Source of the DNA: an uncultured Bulleidia sp.
Lineage (GTDB): Bacteria > Bacillota_I > Bacilli_A > Erysipelotrichales > Erysipelotrichaceae
Assembly (NCBI GenBank): GCA_947087645.1
Contig: CAMUDN010000007.1
Span: forward strand, 17,167-81,166
DNA length: 64,000 bases
Direction of reading: 5' to 3'
Shown one piece after another: positions 43,191 through 51,546 of the stretch. The translations under genes were made by a program, and so were the position numbers. The notes beneath the pieces were generated by a model that ran no database searches, was not told where the DNA came from, and saw nothing but the letters and a program-made list of their open reading frames with translations. Numbering within the stretch: position 1 is the first letter of the stretch; every line of letters starts with the position of its first letter.

Positions 43191-44584
43191 TGAATTATAC
43201 AAAAGAAGATGTTTTAGTGGCTTATGATAAAGCTAAAAAATTGCAAGCTAAGCTAAATGCAGTTATTACTTTTGTTGATCCAAGTGAACAATTAAATGAT
43301 TTACCTGATGGTGGTAAATTATGGTCGATGCCAATTGCTTTAAAGGATAATGTTAATACAAAGGGCATAAGAACAACAGCTGCATCACACATTTTAGAAA
43401 ATTATGTTCCTATATATAATGCAACAATTGTTGAAAAATTAAAAAAAGCAGGTGCTATTACTATTGCCAAAACATCAATGGATGAACTGGCAATGGGTGG
43501 TACTAATCTCTCATCATTTATTGGTCCGGCTTATAATCCTTGGGATACAAGACGAATTACGGGTGGTTCTTCAGGGGGATCAGCAGCATTAGTGGCAGCT
43601 GGTGTAGTGCCTATGGCAATTGGTTCGGATACGGGTGATTCAGTACGAAAACCCGCTTCATATTGTGGCGTAATTGGAGTTAAACCAAGTTATGGTCGAA
43701 TTAGTCGTTATGGTATTATTCCTTATGCTTCATCATTGGATCATGTAGGTTTTTTTACCCGCAATGTTAAAGATGCTGCTTTATCTTTAGAAGTGTTAAG
43801 TGGACGAGATGAAAAAGATATGACTTCTAGTTTCAAACCAGTAGAAGAATATACTAAGTATTTAAATAAAGATATTAAAGGTAAAAAAATTGCTATCTTA
43901 AGTAATGTAGTTAACCATATAAAGGATCAAAGAATTAATGATTTATTTATGAAAATTGTAGTGGCTTTAAAGGATAAAGGTGCAATTGTTGAAGAAATTA
44001 AACTTGATGATAAATTGATGGATGCTATTTTTCCAAGTTATGCGATTATTGCCAATTGTGAAGCAACATCGAATCATTCTAATTTAGATGGTATTCGCTT
44101 TGGCAATCGTAAAGAAGGAAAAGACATGGAAGAAATTATGATTAATACAAGAACGGCTGGCTTTAGTACAAAAATTCGTCAGCGTTTTGTCATTGGCTCA
44201 TATGGCTTACAAGCTGAAAATCAAGAACGTGTTTTTCGTAAGGCCCAAAAAGTTCGACATTTAATTGTAAATATGTGGCGTAAAGTATTTACGCAATTTG
44301 ATGCCGTAATTGCACCAGCAACGGGGACGATCGCTCCATTTGTTAATCAAGTAGAGCAAATAGATCCTTTATCAGAAACATATTTAGTTTCGGAAAATTA
44401 TATGGCAATTGCTAATTTTGCTGGTACGCCATCAATGACACAACCGATGGGATTTGTAGATAAAATGCCAGTTGGTATTAATTTAAATACTGATTTATGG
44501 CAAGAAGGATTGATGTTGCAAATAGCACAAGTTATTGAAAATATAAGTGGCTTGAAAGATAGCTCTGTGGAGGTGGATGGATGA
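43190..44584 (+). CDS. gatA: Amidotransferase subunit A
   Basis: The amidase subunit that frees ammonia from glutamine for transamidation of mischarged tRNA. The Ser-cisSer-Lys triad can be located: Lys in PIALKDNVNTKG, cis-Ser and nucleophile Ser in RITGGSSGGSAALVA and GSDTGDSVRKPASYCG. 464 residues, slightly shorter than the usual 485. AAAGGTGGTG precedes the ATG; the end overlaps gatB by four bases. Confidence 0.94.
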   Translation: MNYTKEDVLVAYDKAKKLQAKLNAVITFVDPSEQLNDLPDGGKLWSMPIALKDNVNTKGIRTTAASHILENYVPIYNATIVEKLKKAGAITIAKTSMDELAMGGTNLSSFIGPAYNPWDTRRITGGSSGGSAALVAAGVVPMAIGSDTGDSVRKPASYCGVIGVKPSYGRISRYGIIPYASSLDHVGFFTRNVKDAALSLEVLSGRDEKDMTSSFKPVEEYTKYLNKDIKGKKIAILSNVVNHIKDQRINDLFMKIVVALKDKGAIVEEIKLDDKLMDAIFPSYAIIANCEATSNHSNLDGIRFGNRKEGKDMEEIMINTRTAGFSTKIRQRFVIGSYGLQAENQERVFRKAQKVRHLIVNMWRKVFTQFDAVIAPATGTIAPFVNQVEQIDPLSETYLVSENYMAIANFAGTPSMTQPMGFVDKMPVGINLNTDLWQEGLMLQIAQVIENISGLKDSSVEVDG

Positions 44585-46014
44585 CATATGATGTAACGAT
44601 TGGTATTGAAATTCACGTGCAATTAAAAACAGCAACGAAGATGTTTTCTGGTGCACCAACATCTTTTGGACGTAAAGCCAATACTTGTGTAAATGAAATT
44701 GATTTAGGTCATCCTGGAACATTACCAGAAGTAAATAAAGAAGCTGTTCATAAAGCAATTCAGGCATGTACTGCTTTACATCTTACAATAGATCCACTAG
44801 TTCAATTTGATCGTAAAAATTATTACTATTCCGATTTACCAAAAGGTTATCAAATAACGCAACAATTTCATCCCATTGGGCGTGATGGTTATGTTGAAAT
44901 TGAAAGTAATGGAAAGACTAAAAAAATACGTATTGAACGTATTCATATGGAAGAAGATACAGCGAAACAATTCCATTTGAGTAAATTTTCTTTATTGGAT
45001 TTTAATCGTGCTGGTACACCATTAATTGAAATTGTTTCTAAACCAGATATGAAAAATGGAGCCGAAGCGGAAGCTTATGTTGAAGCATTAAGACAGACCT
45101 TGTATTACATTGGTGTATCAGATGTTAAGATGGAAGAAGGATCAATGCGTTGTGACGTTAATATTTCATTGGCTCCTAAAGGTTCAGATAAACTTGGGGT
45201 AAAGAATGAGATAAAAAATATTAATTCAATTTCACATATTGGTAAGGCTGTAGAGTATGAAATTAAACGGCAATCGGAATTGTTAGATGCTGGGGAAAAA
45301 GTTCATCAGGAAACACGTCGCTTTGATGATAAAACAAATACAACTATTTTAATGCGTGAAAAAGAAGGGGCAGTTGATTATAAATATTTTCCTGAGCCAA
45401 ATATTTTCCCTATTCGCTTGGATGAACAATGGATAAAGAATATTCAGGCAAATATCCCAGAATTACCAGAAAGTCGTAAAAAGCGTTATAAGCATGATTA
45501 TGATTTAAGTGATCATGATATCCATGTTTTAATCAGCAATAAAGAAATGTCTGATTATTTTGAACAAGTTTTAAAATTTAGTAAGAATCCTAAGGCTGTT
45601 TGTAATTGGTTATTAGGTGAGATATCAGCGTGGTTGAATAAGCATGAAAAAAATATTAATGATGTGCAATTAGATCCAAAATTACTTGCTAAATTAGTTA
45701 AAATAATTGATGATGGTATTGTGTCCAATGCACAAGCTAAAAAGCTTATTGATGATTTGATGATCGGTAAAGATCCGGCTTTAGTAGCTAAAGAAAAAGG
45801 ACTAGTACAAGTTTCGGATAATGATACAATTAAACAAATGGTTCTTAGCATATTTGATAAAAATCCTCAAGCGATTGAAGATTTTAAAAATGGTAAAGAT
45901 AAGGCAGTTGGTTATTTAGTTGGTCAAGTCATGAAACAATCAAGAGGTCAGGCAAATCCACAAATGGTTAATGATTGTGTAAGAGAATTGTTAAAAGAAA
46001 AAATAACTGGTTAG
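44581..46014 (+). CDS. gatB: Amidotransferase subunit B
   Basis: The tRNA-binding kinase-like subunit (477 residues). Landmarks are IGIEIHVQLKTATKMFSGAP, FDRKNYYYSDLPKGYQITQQ, MEEGSMRCDVNISL, EIKNINSISHIGKA, FPEPNIFP and a YqeY-like C-terminal helical domain. The GatCAB complex corrects Glu-tRNA(Gln) and/or Asp-tRNA(Asn); no glnS is in the window to discriminate. Start overlaps gatA (ATGA). Confidence 0.95.
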   Translation: MTYDVTIGIEIHVQLKTATKMFSGAPTSFGRKANTCVNEIDLGHPGTLPEVNKEAVHKAIQACTALHLTIDPLVQFDRKNYYYSDLPKGYQITQQFHPIGRDGYVEIESNGKTKKIRIERIHMEEDTAKQFHLSKFSLLDFNRAGTPLIEIVSKPDMKNGAEAEAYVEALRQTLYYIGVSDVKMEEGSMRCDVNISLAPKGSDKLGVKNEIKNINSISHIGKAVEYEIKRQSELLDAGEKVHQETRRFDDKTNTTILMREKEGAVDYKYFPEPNIFPIRLDEQWIKNIQANIPELPESRKKRYKHDYDLSDHDIHVLISNKEMSDYFEQVLKFSKNPKAVCNWLLGEISAWLNKHEKNINDVQLDPKLLAKLVKIIDDGIVSNAQAKKLIDDLMIGKDPALVAKEKGLVQVSDNDTIKQMVLSIFDKNPQAIEDFKNGKDKAVGYLVGQVMKQSRGQANPQMVNDCVRELLKEKITG

Positions 46015-46052
46015 TTATGATTATATAAGTTAGAATTAAGTAGGAGAAGTAT

Positions 46053-46703
46053 ATGACTAATAAATTGACTAAAATGAAAATGAAGAAGCATAAGACGGGT
46101 ATTTTATTTATCGTTTTATTATTTCTTATCCTTTTACCATTTTTCTATTTTAGCTGGGTTTTTATTAGTAACTATTTAGATTCTAGAGCACCTGTCATAG
46201 CTAATCGTTTTAAAGGTGATTTAAATCCGGCTATAAAGAAGGAACAGTTAAAGAATATTGACACATTACTAGCAAAGATAGAAGGTGTTCAAGCACATGA
46301 ACTGCATTTAAAGACAGCTACTTTAAGAATTTATCTTGATGTTAATGATGATGCAAATGAAGACACCTTAAAACAAAAAGCTCAGCTTGCATATCAGGCT
46401 GTTACAAGTGTTTTACCAAATGAAAAGTATTTTACAAAAACAAAAGATAAAAAAATGTATGACTTAGAAATACATGTTTATAATGTTCAAAATGATAAGG
46501 CAGAAAATTTTATTTATTTAATTGAAACAAAAAATTCAGCGATGAAAGATCCAATTCAACAAATTGTTTCTAAACCGGTTGATGCTAAAGTTGCACAATC
46601 TTTACGTGATGAGCAAAAAGAACGGGATGAATTGCGAAAAGTAGAAAAAAAGAAAACCGTTGAAGAAAAAGATAATTCTAGTAATGAAGTAGAAAAAAAG
46701 TGA
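46053..46703 (+). CDS. Uncharacterised membrane-anchored protein
   Basis: Family not recognised. The 216-residue protein has a basic N-terminus (KMKMKKHK), one membrane helix (about residues 18-38), a soluble domain with alternating beta and helical character (YAVTSVLPNEKYFTKTKDKKM-like region; LEIHVYNVQN), and a Lys/Glu-rich C-terminus. The N-in topology places the domain outside the cell. AGGAGAAG precedes the ATG. It follows gatB by 38 bases and may share its transcript. Function unknown. Confidence 0.7.
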   Translation: MTNKLTKMKMKKHKTGILFIVLLFLILLPFFYFSWVFISNYLDSRAPVIANRFKGDLNPAIKKEQLKNIDTLLAKIEGVQAHELHLKTATLRIYLDVNDDANEDTLKQKAQLAYQAVTSVLPNEKYFTKTKDKKMYDLEIHVYNVQNDKAENFIYLIETKNSAMKDPIQQIVSKPVDAKVAQSLRDEQKERDELRKVEKKKTVEEKDNSSNEVEKK

Positions 46704-46723
46704 TAAATAATAGGAAAGGGTGC

Positions 46724-46752
46724 AGAGGGGAATAAGCTCCCCTTTTATTTTG
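46724..46752 (+). terminator. Rho-independent terminator before rumA
   Basis: AGGGGA-ATAAGC-TCCCCT followed by TTTATTTT. It lies inside the extended reading frame of the next gene, which helps set that gene's start after the hairpin. Confidence 0.8.
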
Positions 46753-46755
46753 AAC

Positions 46756-48087
46756 ATGAAAAAGAATGAAGAATATATAGTACAAGTAGAGTCATATACT
46801 ATAGAAGGATTAGCATTAGCTAAAATTGGAGCATTTGTTGTTTTTATTCCAGGTTTATTAAGAGGAGAGATCGCCAAAATAGCTTTAACAAAAGTAAAAA
46901 ATAATTATGCTTATGCACGGGTAGTAGAAATTTTAAGTGCTTCGCAAGAAAGAGTACAGACAAAGTGTACAATTGCTAAATTATGTGGTGGATGTCAATT
47001 ACAGTATATGTCTTATAAAGAACAACTTTATCTCAAAAAAGAAATTCTCTGTAATTATTTTCGAGTTAATAATTTATCATTAGATGTTATTCAAGATGTT
47101 ATTGCTTCACCGAAAATACAGCGTTATCGTAATAAAGTACAAGTTCCTATTCAAGAAAAAAAAGAGAAGGCTTTGATAGGTTTCTATCGTCATCATTCAC
47201 ATGATGTGGTTGTTTATGAAGATTGTTTATTACAAACAGAAACTTCTAATAAAATCAGTAAGTTGATCAAAGAATTTTTAGATGATAATAAAATAGTTAG
47301 TCCATTTCGTTATTTATTTATACGCCATATTCATGAACGAAATGAATTGATGGTAATGCCAATAGTACGGTCTTATCCTTTTTATAAGGCTAAAGAGTTA
47401 GCAATGTTTTTAAAGAAAAAAGTAGAAAATATTGTGTCTTTTTCATATTTGAAAAATGATAAATCAACAAATGTTATTTTAGATGGACCTATATATGCAA
47501 TCTTTGGACCTCATTTTATGCAAGAAAAACTTTTAGATATGGAATTTCAATTATCCGCAAAATCGTTTTTCCAAGTTAATCCTTATGCAACGAAAATATT
47601 ATATACAAAGGCTCTTTTGCTTGCTAGTTTAACGAAGAAGGATACCCTTGTTGATTTATATTGTGGTACGGGTACGATTGGTATTTTAGCGGCCAAAAAG
47701 GTAAAAAAAGTTATTGGTATTGAAATTGTACCAGAAGCAATTGAGAATGCTAAGAAAAATGCTTTGATAAATGGTTGTGATAATATTTCTTTTTGGTGTT
47801 TAGATGCGAAAGATGGGGCTAAAAGGATAGTTGAAGAGAAAGAAAAAATAGATGTAGTAATTGTTGACCCACCACGTAAAGGTTGTTCGTTAAGTACGTT
47901 AGAATCAATTATGCAGATGAAACCAAAAAGGCTTGTGTATGTTTCGTGTGGACCAGCATCATTAGCACGGGATTTAGTGATTCTACAGAAGATGAATTTT
48001 CATATACAATTAGTTCAACCAGTGGATATGTTTCCGCATACTACACATGTCGAGAGTGTAGTTTTGTTGACTAAAGTACACAAGTAA
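46756..48087 (+). CDS. 23S rRNA (uracil-5)-methyltransferase, RumA/RlmCD type
   Basis: Methylates uridines (U747/U1939 type) of 23S rRNA. An N-terminal TRAM domain (VESYTIEGLALAKIG) is followed by iron-sulfur cysteines (CTIAKLCGGCQLQYM), the SAM motif LVDLYCGTGTIGILA, motif IV VIVDPPRKGC with the catalytic Cys in RLVYVSCGPASLARDL, and the end motif VDMFPHTTHVESVVLLTK. The frame is open from a TTG at 46720, but that stretch contains the terminator hairpin, so I use the ATG at 46756 (443 residues), which has no clear ribosome site. Its 3' end is the left border of the foreign island; compare the second RumA end at 63471-63509. Confidence 0.88.
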   Translation: MKKNEEYIVQVESYTIEGLALAKIGAFVVFIPGLLRGEIAKIALTKVKNNYAYARVVEILSASQERVQTKCTIAKLCGGCQLQYMSYKEQLYLKKEILCNYFRVNNLSLDVIQDVIASPKIQRYRNKVQVPIQEKKEKALIGFYRHHSHDVVVYEDCLLQTETSNKISKLIKEFLDDNKIVSPFRYLFIRHIHERNELMVMPIVRSYPFYKAKELAMFLKKKVENIVSFSYLKNDKSTNVILDGPIYAIFGPHFMQEKLLDMEFQLSAKSFFQVNPYATKILYTKALLLASLTKKDTLVDLYCGTGTIGILAAKKVKKVIGIEIVPEAIENAKKNALINGCDNISFWCLDAKDGAKRIVEEKEKIDVVIVDPPRKGCSLSTLESIMQMKPKRLVYVSCGPASLARDLVILQKMNFHIQLVQPVDMFPHTTHVESVVLLTKVHK

Positions 48088-48436
48088 AAGTGTGAAAAAG
48101 GCTTGAAATCAAGGGATTCCGAAGAACTGTTCCGGTTTAGGCAAATGTTCAGACTTTCTTTTTAGACCTTTGACAACAGCTCTGACTACTGGAAAATAGA
48201 GGATTATAACTACAGAACTGTTTTTTGCCGTATTGAGACTACAGAACTGTTGTCATAGGTGGTTTTGGAGATATTGAGACTATGGAACTATTGTCAGTTT
48301 TCTTTGATACCACGCAAAACGATACAAAAGTACCCAAACCGTTGAAAAAAATACAAGCTATCTGGTATAACAAGCTATCTGGTATAATATTCATTGAATT
48401 ATTACGTACGCATTTTCGTAAGTGTGGAGAATCCAA
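48088..48436. other. Non-coding left end of the island with direct repeats
   Basis: No gene is seen. ACTACAGAACTGTT occurs at 48209-48222 and 48238-48251, with a diverged copy ACTATGGAACTATT at 48279-48292; the last two lie in longer units starting TATTGAGACTA and ending TTGTCA. A perfect 17-bp tandem duplication (CAAGCTATCTGGTATAA) follows at 48354-48387 and contains TATAAT at 48383-48388. Confidence 0.6.
48354..48387 (+). repeat. Perfect 17-bp tandem duplication with -10 box
   Basis: CAAGCTATCTGGTATAA is present twice head to tail; the second copy ends in TATAAT upstream of the broken excisionase-like gene. It may be a duplicated promoter or operator half. Confidence 0.8.
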
Positions 48437-48620
48437 ATGAGCGAAATCATAAAAGAAGAAAAATGGATCGGTACAAAAGAGGCGGCTGAGTATCTTGGCG
48501 TATAGCCTGCCACTATTCGTGATTGGATTCGTAAGGGCAAAGATATCCCGCATAAGAAGATAGGCAAAACTTGAAGGAAGTTTAAGATTGTGAGACTGTT
48601 ATATGTTTGTACAGGTCATA
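48437..48620 (+). pseudogene. Broken excisionase-type helix-turn-helix gene
   Basis: From the ATG at 48437 the frame reads a small DNA-binding domain of the HTH_17/excisionase type (KWIGTKEAAEYLGV, TAG at 48503-48505, PATIRDWIRKGKDIPHKKIGKT, TGA at 48572-48574, RKFK). The expected residue at the TGA is the conserved Trp of the GktWrf motif, so it is a TGG-to-TGA change. Two nonsense changes make it non-functional. Such genes accompany integrases or act in mobile-element regulation, supporting a mobile origin of this region. Confidence 0.75.
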
Positions 48621-48651
48621 GCGGAATTTATATTTAATGGAGTAAAATAAA

Positions 48652-49590
48652 ATGAGTTTAACTTATAAAATTGCATCAGAAATAGTAAGACTATTAAATG
48701 TCAAAAAAATGTTTTTAAAGAACAAAGAAGAGATGCTTGAGTATGCAAAGGGAGAAAATGCAAAAGTTGTATTTGATTTAGATAAGGCAATGAAGAGGGC
48801 AAAGAGAAAAAATTATTATCTTTGCGACAGAGAGGTTATGGGATACAGGCTGATTTCATATCAGAAAAATGAAAATTATGCCGATGGGGCGGTTCTCTAT
48901 CTCTTCGGCGGAGGAATGATTACACAACCGAACAAGTTGGATTTTCCTTTGGCAGAAAGAATCATGGAAAACACGGGTAAAGATGTTTGGTTTTTATTTT
49001 ATCCTCTTTGTTCAGAGGATATAAAGGTGAATAAAACCTATGAAGTTTGTTTTGAAACCTATAAGTTAATGACAGAAACTTATAAGGCGGAAAATATCAG
49101 CGTACTTGGATTTTCATCGGGTGCCTGCCTATCTATCGGAATTTTTTTACATAATAATGCTTTAGGCAGACATCTTAACATGCCCGGTAAAATTATTTCA
49201 GTTTCTCCGGGCGGAATTCCCGATGTAAGTCTTGACAAAAATAAGGGAATATGGGAGAGATTAAATGAACTTAACCATAAAGACATCATGATTGAACCTA
49301 CATATATTAAAACTGCAAGAGAAATTTTAAAGGGAGATGAAGATTTACCGGAATATATGTTAGATGGAACGGTAGGAGATTTTACCGACTTTCCGAAAAT
49401 ATATTTTTATTACGGCGAAAATGAATGTCTCTACGCCTTTGCAGGAGAGTTTAAAAAAGCAATGGAAAAATACCATGTCCCATATGAAATCATTGTAGGA
49501 AAAGGAATGTGTCACTGTTATCCTTTGGCGAGGTTTTTTAGAGAAGGAAGAGATGCACAGGAACAAATTATTGAATTATTGAAATCTTAA
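48652..49590 (+). CDS. Alpha/beta hydrolase
   Basis: A 312-residue esterase-like protein of the HSL/acetylesterase branch. An oxyanion-type LYLFGGGMITQPNKLD loop replaces the usual HGGG, the nucleophile elbow is VLGFSSGACLSIG, and the acid/His end of the triad is in YFYYGENECLYAF and KGMCHCYPL. No signal peptide. Codon use (CCG, GGC and CGG appear more often) differs from the core genes, so it was acquired. Substrate unknown. GGAG precedes the ATG. First intact gene of the island. Confidence 0.8.
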   Translation: MSLTYKIASEIVRLLNVKKMFLKNKEEMLEYAKGENAKVVFDLDKAMKRAKRKNYYLCDREVMGYRLISYQKNENYADGAVLYLFGGGMITQPNKLDFPLAERIMENTGKDVWFLFYPLCSEDIKVNKTYEVCFETYKLMTETYKAENISVLGFSSGACLSIGIFLHNNALGRHLNMPGKIISVSPGGIPDVSLDKNKGIWERLNELNHKDIMIEPTYIKTAREILKGDEDLPEYMLDGTVGDFTDFPKIYFYYGENECLYAFAGEFKKAMEKYHVPYEIIVGKGMCHCYPLARFFREGRDAQEQIIELLKS

Positions 49591-49620
49591 TCTAAAGACG
49601 AAGAAGAGATTTGAAAATAC

Positions 49621-50100
49621 ATGCTTTTAATTGAAGCCATTATTTTATACTTTGCATTTTTTGGGCTCTGTTTTTTGGGTACCGGCACAGACGATAAAAA
49701 TTTGAGAAATTATATGTCCTATCCTGATGAAGTTCAAAAGCGGATCAGAGAGATCGAAGAGTATCAAGGAAAATATAAGGAAACAGGCAGATTTGCCATA
49801 TGGGTTGTAAATTTTTTAATATTTTCCGTCTTATTTTTATTGTTGGGTACCGCCATCCACCAGGCAGAGTTTATGCATAACTTTATGTGTTTGCTGATTT
49901 TAGGCGAAACGTTAAATGCTTTTGACCTTATTGTTATTGATCTACTGTGGTGGAGAAATACAAAGCGGGTCAGGCTATCAAAAATACCATAAAAGGAACT
50001 CTATCATAATCCTAAGAAGCGCATTGAAGCTTTTTTAAGAGCACTGGTTCTGTATTTTTTTATCACGGTGCTTGACAGATATTTATTGACTCTATTTTGA
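49621..50100 (+). pseudogene. Small membrane protein gene with an internal stop
   Basis: The frame encodes 123 residues with three hydrophobic segments (opening LLIEAIILYFAFFGLCFLGTG) and ends at TAA 49990-49992 after LSKIP. It remains open in the same frame as KELYHNPKKRIEAFLRALVL to 50100, with another membrane helix. The intact protein would be about 159 residues with four helices. It may still make a truncated product. The family is not recognised. The ribosome site is weak. Confidence 0.65.
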
Positions 50101-50125
50101 ACGATAACTATTAGGAGAATGTTTT

Positions 50126-50632
50126 ATGGATATAACACGAGCCATTCTGGACGGAATTGCAATAGCTTCCATTTTTAACGGTGCAGTGGCTGCTTTGGTT
50201 CTTATAAATCCGAGATATTTTTTTGATTCTTATCCAAAGGCAATTCAGAAAGCTGCACCTGAACAGATGACAAAAAAAGAAAAAAATATAAATCTTATTT
50301 TGACAATTGTAATTTGCGGGATTTGTTTCATATATTCATCAGAAAGTCTTTTCCATGCTGGAATTTCAGGTTTTTGGCATCTTTTTTGGATGGGATACAT
50401 TCAGTGGAGCATATTAAATTTAGGAGATTTCTTACTGTTGGATTGTCTGCTGTTTCAGGGAAAATATAAGGATAAAATCGTCATCCCCAGCACAGAAGGA
50501 CACCCTGATTATGAGTTTGAAAACTGGATGAAGCATTTGGCAATTATGGAGCATTTTGTAATTACACCGTTTTTAATCATACCGTTTGTGGCGATGATTC
50601 AGACTTTGGTTGTTGCATTTTTCGGCAGATAA
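50126..50632 (+). CDS. Uncharacterised four-helix membrane protein
   Basis: A 168-residue protein with hydrophobic segments at about 8-28, 54-70, 82-103 and 140-163, and a hydrophilic loop containing YPKAIQKAAPEQMTKKEKN. AGGAG precedes the ATG by 8 bases. It resembles in layout the neighbouring broken gene and may have worked with it or with the hydrolase. Function unknown. Confidence 0.65.
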   Translation: MDITRAILDGIAIASIFNGAVAALVLINPRYFFDSYPKAIQKAAPEQMTKKEKNINLILTIVICGICFIYSSESLFHAGISGFWHLFWMGYIQWSILNLGDFLLLDCLLFQGKYKDKIVIPSTEGHPDYEFENWMKHLAIMEHFVITPFLIIPFVAMIQTLVVAFFGR

Positions 50633-50646
50633 ATTTATGTAGATAA

Positions 50647-50772
50647 TTTTATAGTAAGCTGTTGGATGCTCACCATAGATCTGAACTTGAAGGAAAAGAG
50701 TTTTTTAACAAAGTGCTTCAGAACATAGGGCGCAGTTTGGATGAATTGTGTTTTGAAGATAACCGGCTATGA
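50647..50772 (+). pseudogene. Start-less 3' gene remnant
   Basis: An open stretch of 41 codons without a start (LLDAHHRSELEGKEFFNKVL, then QNIGRSLDELCFEDNRL) reads like a genuine helical protein C-terminus. It sits between the membrane protein and the TetR promoter. Family not recognised. Confidence 0.35.
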
Positions 50773-50809
50773 ATAATGAATAGTAGAGGATAAAGGGTAT
50801 TCTGAAAAA

Positions 50810-50868
50810 GTTAGTTGACACTAACATAAAATGATGTTACAGTAAAACCGACAGTTTTGTCGGTTTTA
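50810..50868 (+). promoter_or_regulatory. Promoter of the TetR-ABC operon with two palindromes
   Basis: TTGACA (50815-50820), 17 bases, TACAGT (50838-50843). The -35 lies inside the palindrome GTTAGT-TGAC-ACTAAC (50810-50825). A second perfect 11-bp inverted repeat, TAAAACCGACA/TGTCGGTTTTA with 4-base centre (50843-50868), begins at the -10. Either can be the TetR operator; the first recurs as GTTAG-N6-CTAAC at 51513-51528 before the ABC genes. Confidence 0.7.
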
Positions 50869-50890
50869 TTTACAAAGAGAGGGATATATT

Positions 50891-51496
50891 TTGGAAGGAA
50901 AAAAGCAGAAAGTTAGTCAAATCAGAAAAAAAGAAATATTAGATGCAGCTAAAAAGGTTTTTTTAAGGAAGGGTTTTGCTGACACGGTAATGGAAGATAT
51001 TATTACTGAAACCTCACTTTCTCGAGGAGGTGTGTATTACCATTACAAAAATAAAGTTGAAATATTACATGATTTAATGCGAGAAGGTATGGCTTATCGA
51101 GTCAATAAAATTAATGAAGCTCTGGCAGAGTATTCGGGAGAGTTAGATGATAATGCTGTAGCACATATGATTGTCGATAAAGTACTTGATGAAAGTGAGC
51201 TCATGAGCGTATATGCCATATATCTTCAGGCTATGAAAAACAATGATGACCTAAAGAATTTGTTCCCAATCTTGGTCGAAGAGTCCTTAAAAGCTACATA
51301 TATGGGAGTTAAAGTTGCAAAGAAAGGTGAGTGTGAATATCTCAAAAATGACTTTTTAATATTTTTTATGAATACCGTTATACTGGGATGTGAAATTTTA
51401 GATGGGGCAAGGGATAGCTTTATAAATAATAGAGAGTTATTTGTAGAAACAATAAAGCTGTTTATTGATAGTTATGAAAAAGGTAAAATAAAGTAA
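50891..51496 (+). CDS. TetR/AcrR-family transcriptional repressor
   Basis: A 201-residue one-component regulator. The N-terminal HTH is typical: IRKKEILDAAKKVFLRKGFADTVMEDII followed by SRGGVYYHYKNKVEILHDLM (read as two pieces). The C-terminal ligand domain is unassigned. The start is TTG, with GAGAGGG 7 bases upstream. It lies 50 bases before the ABC pair, with a GTTAG-N6-CTAAC palindrome in between, so it probably represses itself and the transporter until a drug or metabolite binds. Confidence 0.88.
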   Translation: MEGKKQKVSQIRKKEILDAAKKVFLRKGFADTVMEDIITETSLSRGGVYYHYKNKVEILHDLMREGMAYRVNKINEALAEYSGELDDNAVAHMIVDKVLDESELMSVYAIYLQAMKNNDDLKNLFPILVEESLKATYMGVKVAKKGECEYLKNDFLIFFMNTVILGCEILDGARDSFINNRELFVETIKLFIDSYEKGKIK

Positions 51497-51512
51497 TTTT
51501 TTTGAACTAATA

Positions 51513-51528
51513 GTTAGTATAAGCTAAC
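51513..51528. promoter_or_regulatory. Second putative TetR operator
   Basis: GTTAG-TATAAG-CTAAC has the same half-sites and spacing as the palindrome over the TetR promoter -35 (50810-50825). It lies directly upstream of the first ABC gene. Confidence 0.6.
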
Positions 51529-51546
51529 CAAAAAGGAGATGAGTTA

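Noticed and set aside
46720..46755. N-terminal extension of the RumA gene
   Set aside because: It runs through a terminator hairpin and is not part of the TRAM domain.
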